Below, piece by piece: positions 1 through 8,192 of a stretch of DNA of 13,055 bases. The stretch is from NCBI GenBank assembly GCA_003833135.1, contig QZLH01000788.1, forward strand, positions 5,227 through 18,281, read 5' to 3'. Position 1 is the stretch's first letter, and each line of letters opens with the position of its first letter. The translations under genes and the position numbers were made by a program. The DNA comes from Oehlia diaphana (lineage: Eukaryota; Glomeromycota; Glomeromycetes; Glomerales; Glomeraceae). The notes below the pieces were generated by a model, which saw only the letters and a list, made by a program, of their open reading frames with translations, made no database searches and was not told the DNA's origin.

Positions 1-1
1 A

Positions 2-196
2 AAAAAAGTTTTGATAGTTTCGGACAGTTTGATCGAAACTTTTAAAAAAAGAATAAGAAAAAGAAGTTTTAATAGCTTGATCGAAACTTTTAAAAGAAGA
101 TTAAAAAAAAAAATAAAAAGTTTCGACAGTTTAATCAATACTTTTAAAAAGATGATTTTACCAATCACAATGACAATTGACGCATGTGATATATAA
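2..196 (+). repeat. In-frame tandem repeat encoding a Lys/Arg-rich peptide (SLIETFK repeat), open at left edge
   Basis: Three copies of a unit with core CAGTTTGATCGAAACTTTT lie at about 25-47, 73-95 and 126-148. The spacings are 48 and 54 bp, both multiples of three, so one frame reads three copies of SLIETFK (the last is SLINTFK), each followed by a run of Lys/Arg. The frame is open to the window edge, has no ATG inside the window, and ends at a TAA near 194. It may therefore be the 3' part of an exon that begins outside the window. I do not recognise the peptide. Spacings in multiples of three hint at past coding use, but the DNA is A-rich enough that lysines are expected by chance, so a simple repeat is equally possible. 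Confidence 0.5.
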
Positions 197-269
197 TAAT
201 AACCGTTGTTTAGATCTACTAAACTTGTTAAGCTTATTTCTTTTGATTCATTTTTTTTTATTTTTTTTG

Positions 270-447
270 AAAAGTTTTGAACTTTCAAAACTTTTAATTT
301 TTTTAAAAAGTTTAATCAATCAAACTATGAAAGTTCGAGCTCTTAATTTTTTTTTGATCTCAAAACTCCTATTATTTTTTTTTAACTTTTTGAGATTTCG
401 AAACTTTTTTTTTTAAATTTTCGAATAGTTTTGGTTGAACTATCAAA
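270..447. repeat. Inverted relatives of the left-edge repeat and a perfect local palindrome
   Basis: At 270-280 and 285-295 there is a perfect 11-bp inverted repeat (AAAAGTTTTGA / TCAAAACTTTT) with a 4-base loop. At about 299-339 the plus strand resembles the reverse complement of the 25-150 repeat unit (TTTTAAAAAGTTTAATCAAT and following). A weaker relative lies at about 421-447 (TTCGAATAGTTTTGG). Together with 1-157 this could fold as a long imperfect hairpin. Short reading frames here (177-416) are hydrophobic poly-Phe products of T-runs and are not treated as genes. Confidence 0.4.
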
Positions 448-519
448 GCTTCCCTTTATTTTTTTATCTTTTTTATTTTTTGAAAGAATATTGGCTTTAT
501 TGTTTCCTCTTTTTATTTT

Positions 520-2037
520 TTTACCATTTTTCGTATCTCTCTGGATGCGAGATTTTGGTAAGTGTAAAATTTTTATTTTTTATCCTTCTTTTAACGAACT
601 TTATTAATATTCCGCATTTTTTTTGGGCAACTCTTTGGATTTCTTAGATTTTGGTAAGATGTAAGTGCAGTCCGGAATGAAGTACTAGTATTTATGTTTT
701 GTCAAGGGTAACACAAAGTATCCACTCCAAGATAAGTCAGTTCGTAATTGGTTCCTTTCGTTACACATTTTACTCAATAAATTCCAGATCCATGCAAAAA
801 TATTTATAAAATCTATTTTGAATTTTTTATTCTCTTTGAACGTACTTCATAAACTTTAAAATCACAAGTACAATAAAAAAGGTGATTTTCTTATTTTATT
901 ATTATTTATTTAATTGAGAATATTTATATTAACATTCTTTTTTAAGAACACCCTGGACTTCAGTTTGAAGTTACAAATAGAAAAGTACATTTTTTATTTT
1001 TTTCTAGGTTTTTTATAGGTTTTCCTTCATTTCAGTTTTTGAACACTTTCACTTTAGACTGCTAAGGGACGCATGGAATTTTGGTGAGAAATGGGTTAAA
1101 AAAATTAATAATTAATGAAACTGTTCTTTAGGTTAACGCGTTCTTCCTTTAATTTATTTTAACGAAGATTTACTGACATTTCATTTTCTTTCTTTTTTTA
1201 GATGGGCCTTTTGGATTTCTTTAAACTGTAAATTTTCGGTAAATTTTTTTTTCTTTTTTTTTTATTTGACAAACAGTTTCTAATGGACTTTCTTTCTTTT
1301 TTTCTTGTAGATGGTTAAGTTTTTGGGTATTTTAACTTATTTTGATGAACCAACAAATGGTCATTAATGTTGTATTTTATTTTTCTTTTTTCAGGCGTCC
1401 GTTCTTATAGTCTTTGGACGCGTAGATTTTGGTAAGAAATCAATCTTTTTTTTTAAAATTCAATTCTCATAACGAAATATTTTCTGACGTTTCATTTCTT
1501 CCTTTTTTTTAGTGATTTGTTCTTTGAGCCTGTACGCGTTGGACTTAGGTAAGCTATTTTTTTCTTTGTTATTTGTTTAATCAAAATGAATAAAATTTTC
1601 ACTATCTTGTCATTTCATTTTATTTCTTTTTTTAGACGGCTTCTTCTGATCTTGGCCTCATGATGGTTACTAAAGCTTTGGAACAATATACGAAATCAGG
1701 GCTGAATGCATAAAATTAATAGAACATTATTACTTCCAAAACCTTTACAACTCAGAATCTGGAGATTATTTGGATTAGGATATTTGGATATTAATGTTAC
1801 TAATGTCAGTAAGAGAGGGAAGTTTTGAATTATTTGACAAAAAGTTTATTAAATTTTATTTATTCTTTTTATAGGTTTCAAACTTATAGAGAAAAATAAA
1901 AACGGTAAGTTAAAACTTTGTTATTTATTATTTTTGTTAATTATAAACATCTATTAATATTTTTCTAATTATTAATTTTTTTTAGGCATTACTAGTACTT
2001 CCAACTTAAAACTACTTGAGTAACTTTAGATAGTAAG
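520..2037 (+). other. Microexon ladder: repeated exon-like blocks of about 36-37 nt with GT-AG intron-like spacers
   Basis: Exon-like blocks ending in GATTTTG or a variant followed by GTAAG/GTGAG donors occur at donors 558, 654, 1084, 1239, 1432 and 1549. Well-bounded blocks are 1202-1238 (37 nt), 1395-1431 (37 nt), 1513-1548 (36 nt), 1636-1808, 1875-1904 and 1986 onward. Each is preceded by a T-rich tract plus AG. A weak block starts at 1311. Spacers before 1201, 1512 and 1635 share a string like ATTT-CTGACRTTTCATTT plus a T-run, and the blocks before 558, 654, 1239, 1432 and 1549 align with each other, so the ladder looks like diverged tandem exon-plus-intron copies. Aligned codons give peptides such as ASVLIVFGRVDF (1395-1431) and then VICSLSLYALDL across the next junction, ending in a TGA in the following block; another copy carries an in-frame TAA. 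It could be a decayed gene for a repeat protein or a spliced non-coding RNA. I cannot name it. Splicing is inferred, not shown. Confidence 0.5.
660..1020. other. AT-rich stretch without a recognisable gene
   Basis: Between the second and third exon-like donors I see no convincing open frame, only T-runs and possible acceptor sites such as TTTTTTCTAGG near 1010. It may be one longer intron, or several decayed copies of the ladder unit. Confidence 0.35.
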
Positions 2038-2039
2038 GT

Positions 2040-3370
2040 TTAAACGGGATGCAAAAATTGATTACGAATATTCTCGCTATATTGAGTATGAACTCCCATA
2101 ATAAAATTTAAAAGTAATGTGAAAACCTGAGAAAAGAGACAGCCAAGGTAAATTAAAATAGAAATTCAAACGAAGACAGTTAAACTTTCCAAATACCAAA
2201 TGGGAATGAACGTTATATTCACTTGTTCTTTTGCTTTTTTTCTTTATCGCTTCTTTACTGACTTTCATCATCTCTTTTTTAGAACTTCAGCTCTTATCTG
2301 GGGATTATTGTACGTGAACTCTCCCCAGGTTATACATCTTTGAAAGTAGAGCTTTAATCGTTAAGGTATCTGAAGTCACCTCTTGCGAAGCATCTAGTAT
2401 TTTTAATTAAAAGATTTTTAATTTTTATTTTTAATTAATAGGTTCATATTTTGGAAATAAAATCAAAGAAATAATTTCAGTACAAAGAGACAATTACGAA
2501 TATTCTAGGAACTGCCTGATATATTTAATTATACTAATATATATATATAATGCGAAAAAAACAAAAAGCAGGAATAGATGAAGAAATAGAGAACAAGGAA
2601 ATAGGGGAGGAGATAGTGCAACGAGGACATCCCAAATTAATTAGCAATTTGATATAATAAAATCTAAATGTGCATTGAAAATATATATATTAAATAATGC
2701 GTTGTAACATGCAATGTTGTCATTAATATATCGTTACGTAATTGTTCTAATATTTATACGATACTGATAAGATATTAAAAATACATTATAATAAATCTTT
2801 TCGACTTTAATTTGATGTCTTGAAGTTTCGTATAATAATATAGTGATACCATTGTAACGATAACTGATGATGTGCAGTTATTTTACCGTTACTTAATGGT
2901 AACTGTCTCATGGCGCATCAATATAGGAATATGAACAATTATAATATTGGTGTTTTAACGATACCTTATCAATATCATATTGACATCGGAAAAAATTTTA
3001 TAGTTTCTGCAAAAGTAATATAAAATAAAAAAATTATTTATTTACTAATTTTAAATTAATTAATTTATTTTATTTTAGATGGATTTAAACTAGTACCTTA
3101 TTGATGAGTATATCAGTCAATTATTATTTTATTTTGAATTATTTAAAACTAGTATTATGTAGTTTCTTAGTTTGTAATTTAAATAATTATTTTTTTTTAT
3201 ATATTAAACTTATTCATTTATTAAATAAAGGTATTTACAAATTTATTATATATACTCAAAGTTATTATGTGAATGTCGTAAGATTTATAAAATACAGTAT
3301 ATTAATTTTAAGTATTAATATGCTATTTATTTAATAATTAATTATGATATAAATTACTTATTCATTTCTA
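2040..3370. other. AT-rich intergenic DNA with hairpins, no gene seen
   Basis: No open frame here looks like a protein. At 2298-2328 a perfect 7-bp stem, CTGGGGA / TCCCCAG, flanks a 17-base loop. A short AT dinucleotide run lies at about 2535-2549. A larger hairpin at 2847-2901 is listed separately. The open frame at 3101-3334 encodes a hydrophobic Leu/Ile/Tyr/Asn-rich string expected from AT-rich noise and is not called. Confidence 0.5.
2847..2901. repeat. Imperfect inverted repeat (hairpin) of about 20-bp arms
   Basis: The left arm TACCATTGTAACGATAACTG (2847-2866) pairs with the right arm CAGTTAT...CGTTAC...AATGGTA (about 2875-2901) around an 8-base loop. The right arm has one bulge of about 4-5 bases and one of about 2. 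It could be the core of a small foldback element or an RNA hairpin. No target duplication was identified around it. Confidence 0.5.
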
Positions 3371-3375
3371 AAACA

Positions 3376-3440
3376 TCAATTTTTGCATCTTTTGCATAAT
3401 TCACCTTCTGTTTGTGCATTATAATTCAAACATCTAGGAC
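3376..3440 (-). pseudogene. C-terminal half of a Cys4 zinc-ribbon coding relic (downstream of a transposon insertion)
   Basis: Reading the minus strand across the insertion as if one target copy and the element were absent, the end of the frame contains CPRC, then 11 residues, then CKRC, one residue pair (KN) and a TGA (3376-3378). This is C-X2-C-X11-C-X2-C, a treble-clef or zinc-ribbon spacing. The piece at 3376-3440 supplies everything from within the first cysteine codon to the stop. Zinc ribbons of this form bind one Zn ion and usually contact nucleic acid or protein; the specific family is not recognised. The insertion separates it by about 1.15 kb from its upstream coding sequence, so it cannot be made intact from this copy. 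Confidence 0.5.
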
Positions 3441-3543
3441 TAGGGATGACAACGGTCGGTCATGGTCGGTCATCGGTCGGTCATAACCGGTCAAGAACCT
3501 TTGACCGACCGACCGACCATTTGACTGACCATTTGACCGACCA

Positions 3544-4300
3544 TTGTAATGCCGTAGTATACATAGTAATTTATTAATTATTGGGCGCAGTATTATATTT
3601 AAACTTAGTGCATAAATTTTATTTTGTTTAATTTAGTTAGTTTATTTTATCACGTGAGTCCGAAATGACTCTAAACTAAAATATATTCGAGGACCAATTA
3701 AAGTCCGCGATGACTTTAAACTACAGGATCAACTATAATCAAGAGTAACGTTGAACAAATAAATTATTTTAAATCAGGAGATCTAGAACGTTAGGTATTA
3801 CAGTAGATCGTTACGATAATGGAATAAAGGATAGTTTCACAATTAGGGAGTTAATTTTATGGAAATAATTTTAAGAATTGTTGCAAGTAATGGACATAAT
3901 TTTACGACTTATTAAAGATAATAGAATCAATTGTTGAAAATTGTTGAAAATAATTTGTGAAGTTGCAATATTCAATGGATAAAATATTAAAGATTTGCAA
4001 CAAGATTATCAATCTGTAGATTATCAGATTGCGCAGAATTCAGGATAATCTTTCTATAAAGGACAAACCCATAATTTTAAGAATTAGTAGATTTTTATCA
4101 AAACCGAAGAAGTTTTTCAAAAATAAGAAGTTGAAATTTTGAAATGGATAATTGTTATATTATTGAATTCACATATTAATATTTTACTTATAACGTTATT
4201 AAACCAAGCATATCATTGTATTAATTTATACTATTAATAAAGAGTTATTTTGTTAATATTTAAGGTGGCAACGTGATTTATCACGGGCTTAGATGTTACA
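3544..4300 (+). mobile_element. Probable solo LTR nested inside the hAT foldback element
   Basis: The segment begins TGTAATGCC and ends GATGTTACA, giving short inverted ends TGTAA/TTACA of the TG...CA type known for LTRs. It sits exactly between the left arm of the foldback and the outer base of its inner palindrome. A TATA-like TCTATAAAGG lies at 4053-4062 and an AATAAA at 4236-4241, a plausible U3-R-U5 order on the plus strand. Flanks are CCAT (left) and CCGT (right), compatible with a 4-bp target duplication carrying one substitution, because the uninterrupted right arm of the foldback reads GACCGACCGTTTAACC. No internal retroelement genes are present, hence solo LTR. An unrelated insertion with similar ends cannot be excluded. 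Confidence 0.5.
3656..3723 (+). repeat. Two 23-bp direct repeats, each a small dyad, in the upstream half of the LTR
   Basis: The repeats at 3656-3678 and 3701-3723 share about 19 of 23 bases and are 45 bp apart. Each contains a perfect 5-bp dyad: GAGTC-CGAAAT-GACTC in the first and AAGTC-CGCGAT-GACTT in the second. The outer pair differs between copies yet stays complementary. In an LTR this is the position of U3 promoter elements, so they may be protein-binding sites. Confidence 0.6.
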
Positions 4301-4474
4301 CCGTTTAACCGATCCTGAAAATGTTTGCAAAACGTTTTTTTTTATGAAATACTTAATAGAAAACGTTTTCGCAACATTTTCTATTAAAATAATTAAAAAA
4401 TGTTGTGAAACATTTTTTTATTAAATTTTATATTAAAAGACGTTTCACAAACATTTTCAGGATCGGTTAAACGG
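4301..4474. repeat. Near-palindromic centre of the foldback element (27-bp perfect arms)
   Basis: Positions 4301-4327 are the exact reverse complement of 4448-4474 (start CCGTTTAACCGATCC). Pairing continues inward with mismatches, helped by repeated strings of the type AAAACGTTTTCGCAACATTT. The axis lies near 4387.5. A transcript through this point would form a long stem, and such sequences are possible small-RNA sources. That last point is inference. Confidence 0.8.
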
Positions 4475-4593
4475 TCGGTCAGACCGGTCGGTCAAACGGT
4501 CGGTCAGAGGTCTTTGACCAACCGATATCGGTCACGGTCATGACCGGTCATAACCGGTTAATGACCGTGACCATTGCCATCCCTATCTAGGAC

Positions 4594-4737
4594 ATTTAAA
4601 TAAAGAAGCCCTTTTAATTATATCCCATCAGATAAATCAACTTCATTAGTATATATCGAAGTATTATTTGAACAATTCTCAATCATTTCCAAAGACAAAG
4701 ATATTGTTGCATCTGAAGTTGTAAAATAGATTTAAAT
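4594..4737 (-). pseudogene. Upstream part of the zinc-ribbon coding relic
   Basis: Minus-strand DNA immediately beyond the hAT target site reads ASLFK leading into the split first Cys codon. Upstream, a different frame is open from about 4737 to a TAA at 4618-4620 and encodes an acidic, Ser/Thr-rich string that includes NEVDLSDG. Joining the two frames needs a 1-bp indel near 4615-4625, so this piece is also frameshifted, or an unrecognised splice lies here. Possible splice acceptors lie near 4716 and 4745 on the minus strand. Function is unknown beyond the zinc ribbon. Confidence 0.35.
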
Positions 4738-4739
4738 CT

Positions 4740-5714
4740 AATAATCAAAAAGGATGATTAAAAATAAATTAAAGTTCTTTTAATGAACAACAATATGTAT
4801 TAGTGTATTACATTACCATGACTTTATAATAAATGTAATAATTCTGAAGAATTTAATATAATTCTACATAGGCTCTAAAGAACTTTTTGTAAGTCTATGT
4901 AAATAAAATTTTAAATATTATTTTTTTTAAAAAAATGGATAATCAAATAAATAAAACCAAAATATTAAAGCATACTTGTCTTTTCTGGAAGCTTCTAGCA
5001 ACTGATTTACTTCACTTCTTAAAAGTGTTCTACTCTTGTTTTTGTTAAAATGTTACGAAACATACTATGTCGATCTAACAAAACATACTATTTTTTTGCT
5101 AAAAATTTTATTAAGTTCTGATCAGTGATGTCACGCGATTGCTAATCATATCGATTTTTTTTTGTTACCATCTTACAACCATGCCAGACAAACCTTTGAA
5201 TAGCGGAAATATTGGCCCAAAGCCATACATAACATATTATCCTCTTAACTAACCTCATGATGGAGTCAATTTTTTAAGAAAGGATTAATTATTATACATC
5301 GGATACAAAATATAATTTGAAGGAATAAAAAGTATTGCTGGATCTTCAAATATCGTGTTACACAATTCTCTTAAGGCGTGATTTGATGCCTGATTAATAG
5401 TTTTTTTTATCGTAATTCGCAATTATAATAATATATTATGAAATTTTGCTTGTTCTTAATAAATTTAATTTAAATTATATTTGTTATAAATTAACTGATT
5501 TTATTTAAATTTAATTAAATTTACAGGAGTAAAATCATAGCAACGATAAGAAATGAAATTATTTTCAAAATTGTGTGAATAATATATCAGCAATAGATCA
5601 TGTGAAACGTTCGAATTTCGTGTTTGTGCGACAGAATTAGCGCCATAAATAGGAATAAACCTTTCGGATTAAAAAAAAAAATTTTTTTACCTCTTTCTCT
5701 TTTTTTTACGAAAT
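4740..5714. other. AT-rich spacer with weak minus-strand coding traces; upstream region of the F-box relic
   Basis: On the minus strand an open frame of about 46 codons (about 5285-5425) includes the string ALRELCNTIFEDPAILF, and another short open frame (about 4960-5055) includes SEVNQLLEASRKDK. They look more protein-like than the AT-rich background and could be exons of the same relic that ends in the zinc ribbon, but I recognise neither. Toward the F-box start there is a TATA-like CATAAATAGG at about 5643-5652 and an A11-T7 tract near 5671-5688, a plausible promoter or 5' leader. Confidence 0.3.
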
Positions 5715-7384
5715 ATGTCGCGAAACAAAGATATCACCAGTACTCTAAATTTACCAGTTGACTGTATATATGAAATTATTCAGTATGTTGTTCATGATAT
5801 TAAAACTTTATATTCATGTGTCGTTTTAAATTAAGATTTTTTTCAAGTTGTTGCACGTGTACTTTGGAAAAACCCATTTAAATATATTAAACAAGATGAG
5901 ACGAAAAAAGCTCTCATCTTTCGAACATATTTTTCCTGTCTTGATGATCAAGAAAAAGAACAGGTCACGACATTCTTTAACTCCGTTTTTAACTTTCCAA
6001 AACCTTTTATTAATTATCCAAGCTTTCTTCAAGAATTTGAAATATTCAATATACAAACATCAATGAGATCTTTTCTTTATCAATATTATTCTACTACAAT
6101 TACGGAGAATCGAATTAATAGTATTGTTCATATTCTTAACCCTTTTATGGAAAAGTTGTTTTTTAATGCTCAAAGTAATTTTAAATACGTGAATGTTGAT
6201 TTGAATGATGAAAAAAATCAGATAAACATGAGTTCATTTGATGATAGGATTCTTTGTCATATTCTATCAAATATCAACAAATTTACCTTTGGATTTGGGT
6301 TCAAATTCGATGTAAAAATAATGGAAATTTTAAAATTTATTCAAGAGAATGCAACAAAACTTACTGAAATCATTTCCCATAATAATAAAAATATAAACCA
6401 TGTTCGATTAACATTTACAAAGAAAGAATTTAAACAACAAAAATTTAAAAAACTTAATCCTAAATTTAATGATTTATTGGATATTTTAAGTTCTTTCATT
6501 ATTTCGTTGGATAATTTGAAATCATTGGAAATACCTTGTTTTGTGAATAATGAGAGTTTTGCTAAAAAGCATTCTCATTCTTTAACTCATTTAAAATTAC
6601 ATGAAATTCGTAATTTTAACATAATTGTTAGTATATTGGATCATTGTTTAAATCTGGAAACAATTGAACTTGTTAATTTTCATTGTAATAAAAATACTGA
6701 TATTACAGAATTAGATAAACCCATTAATTCAAAATTTAATAATCTCAAGAATTTTCATATTACAATCTCCTATTTTTCTGTTCTCACTCTATTCAAAAGA
6801 ATTATTATAATGTCAGATTATGATCTTAAAACCCTTTATTATGATAAATATATTATTCATTCTAATGTTAATAAGTTTACAAAATCAATTTGGCCTTTTT
6901 GTACAAATATTACTCATCTTTTTATCAGAATATTTCAAAATGATCTTTGTACTATCGTTTCATTTTTGAAAAGTTTGAATTATCTTGTTTTCTTAAAATT
7001 GGATTGGGATAATTATCTCGGAACTGATCAAATTGTTGATTTGGCTCATTCATTTTCTTCTTCCTTACAAATTTTGGAAATCTTGGAGATTGATTCATCT
7101 ATGATGATTGAAATTTTGGGTGATTTATTTCGTAATATGCAATGTCATCTCAGGGAAATCGGTATTCGTATGGATTCTTGTGTTAATGATGATATATTAG
7201 AAATATCATAGCCTATGCTAGACGTAAAAATTCCTTAATAGTTTTTAGATACTTAAATATACCTTCTTGCCGTTGTTATTATCCCCAAGTTTCAAGACAT
7301 ATTTTAGAAGAAGCCAAAAGCTTATTTACAATTGATGATAATCCCGAACCTTTTAAAAGAAGTTTCATTGAACCTGTATTTTAA
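5715..7384 (+). pseudogene. F-box / leucine-rich-repeat-like protein, one stop codon and one frameshift
   Basis: Family role: F-box proteins recruit substrates to SCF ubiquitin ligases by binding Skp1. From ATG 5715 the first 55 codons follow the F-box pattern: NLPVDCIYEIIQYV, then an LYSC segment, then an LWKNPF ending typical of these fungal proteins. A TAA at 5832-5834 (codon 40) interrupts it, after which the same frame continues cleanly to 7203. The remainder contains irregular Leu/Asn-rich repeats such as LKSLEIP, LTHLKLHEI and LNLETIEL, the usual substrate-binding region. At about 7204 one base seems to be missing; reading then continues in the next frame (RRKNSLIVFRYL and so on) to a TAA at 7382-7384. 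The notional protein is about 556 residues, near the usual length of this family. The ATG at 6063 could start a 382-residue product lacking the F-box. Only two lesions suggest recent decay, or two sequencing errors in a live gene. Confidence 0.85.
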
Positions 7385-7482
7385 ATTCTGATGAATTTGT
7401 CATATTAGTGTATATTGTCTTTATATGGCAGATTATCTTTTATTTGCGATATTGATAGATATTAATATGAATATTTTAGAGT

Positions 7483-7739
7483 AGGAATATATTGAAATTT
7501 TTTAAAATAGTGATGAAAACAAAATTATATGGTTACCAAGTCCTCAATTTACTTGTTATTTCTCTATTATGTTATGTGTTAAATTGATAAAATATTGTAC
7601 TCCTTTTGCTAGGGAATATATTGAAATCTATTGAAAATAGTGGTGAAAATAAAATTAAATGGTTACCATGTCCTCAATTTGTCTTATTATTTTTCTATTA
7701 TGTTATGTATTAAATTGATAAGATTTTACAATAAATGCT
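7483..7739 (+). repeat. Tandem duplication, two copies of about 129 bp
   Basis: Both copies contain, in order, GAATATATTGAAA (7485 and 7614), a GTGATGAAAA/GTGGTGAAAA string, ATGGTTACCAWGTCCTCAAT, CTATTATGTTATGT and AAATTGATAA. They differ at scattered bases, so the duplication is not brand new. It lies just downstream of the F-box relic, and the second copy carries an AATAAA at about 7729, which might serve as a polyadenylation signal. Confidence 0.8.
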
Positions 7740-7832
7740 AATAGTAATTTTATAAATCGTCGACCTAGTTTTGTGAAAAAATTTTGTTAATATTAAATTT
7801 TTTAAATAAAAATACCGACCGTCAGCCGAAAC

Positions 7833-8192
7833 CCATTTCTCGAATGGTCATTTCTCCGAAAAATTATTTATTCCATTTTGGTTATTTTATTTGTTTTTAT
7901 AATAAATACATAAAGAAATCATTTCTAGATAAATTTTGAATTAGCTGATTTTATTAAATTTACCTCGTTATTTATAATATACATTAATATTTTTTTTTTT
8001 ACTTTATTTTCCTGAAAACATTTATCCATTTATTTTTTATTGCTTAACAATTTATATCAGTTACTTGAATGTTGAAGTAATAATATCCCGGAAAAAAAAT
8101 CTCTAAAATTTATTTTCATTGCGCGATGAATATTTTTTGTAAAAATGTTAATCGCTACCATTTTTCGGCGAAATGTCCATCTGGAGAAATGG
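7833..8192. repeat. Inverted repeat with about 32-bp arms built from the TTCGGNGAAATG motif
   Basis: The reverse complement of 7833-7864 (starting ATTTTTCGGAGAAATGACC) matches 8160-8192 (ATTTTTCGGCGAAATGTCC) with only a few mismatches. The arms enclose about 295 bp of AT-rich DNA without a gene. They may be terminal inverted repeats of a small non-autonomous transposon. I could not define a target duplication, so element borders are uncertain. Confidence 0.55.

Larger units (their letters stand above)
3433..4593. mobile_element. hAT-like foldback (MITE-type) element with 8-bp target duplication, interrupted by an LTR
   Basis: The element spans 3441-4585, with termini TAGGGATGACAAC and, as reverse complement of the right end, TAGGGATGGCAAT. 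It is flanked by a perfect 8-bp direct duplication TCTAGGAC (3433-3440 and 4586-4593). TAG-starting ends plus an 8-bp duplication are the known signature of hAT transposons. The subterminal DNA is packed with CGGTC/GACCG motifs in both arms, as expected for transposase-binding repeats. The centre (4301-4474) is a near-palindrome with perfect 27-bp outer arms, so once the inserted LTR is removed the element is a foldback of about 385 bp. No transposase is encoded, so it is non-autonomous. Confidence 0.8.

Noticed and set aside
177..647. Two hydrophobic frames of 70-79 codons
   Set aside because: Both are dominated by Phe/Leu from T-runs; the second overlaps the exon-like blocks at 541-653 and makes better sense as part of the ladder.
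2077..2271. Minus-strand 64-codon frame
   Set aside because: No recognisable motif, and it lies inside the region of plus-strand splice-like signals; probably chance.
2298..2328. CTGGGGA/TCCCCAG stem considered as part of a tRNA
   Set aside because: No D-arm, anticodon arm or T-arm with GTTCRA can be placed around it.
3101..3334. 77-codon open frame after a TTTTAG acceptor-like site
   Set aside because: The product is a Leu/Ile/Tyr/Asn string expected from AT-rich DNA, with no motif and no neighbouring coding signal.
3441..3543. CGGTC repeats considered as a CRISPR-like array
   Set aside because: Units are short, in both orientations and without uniform spacers; they match the subterminal repeats of the opposite element arm, and the genome is eukaryotic.
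5826..6056. Frames on both strands overlapping the F-box relic
   Set aside because: They are shadows of the F-box reading frame, which continues through this region in frame with 5715 and 6063.
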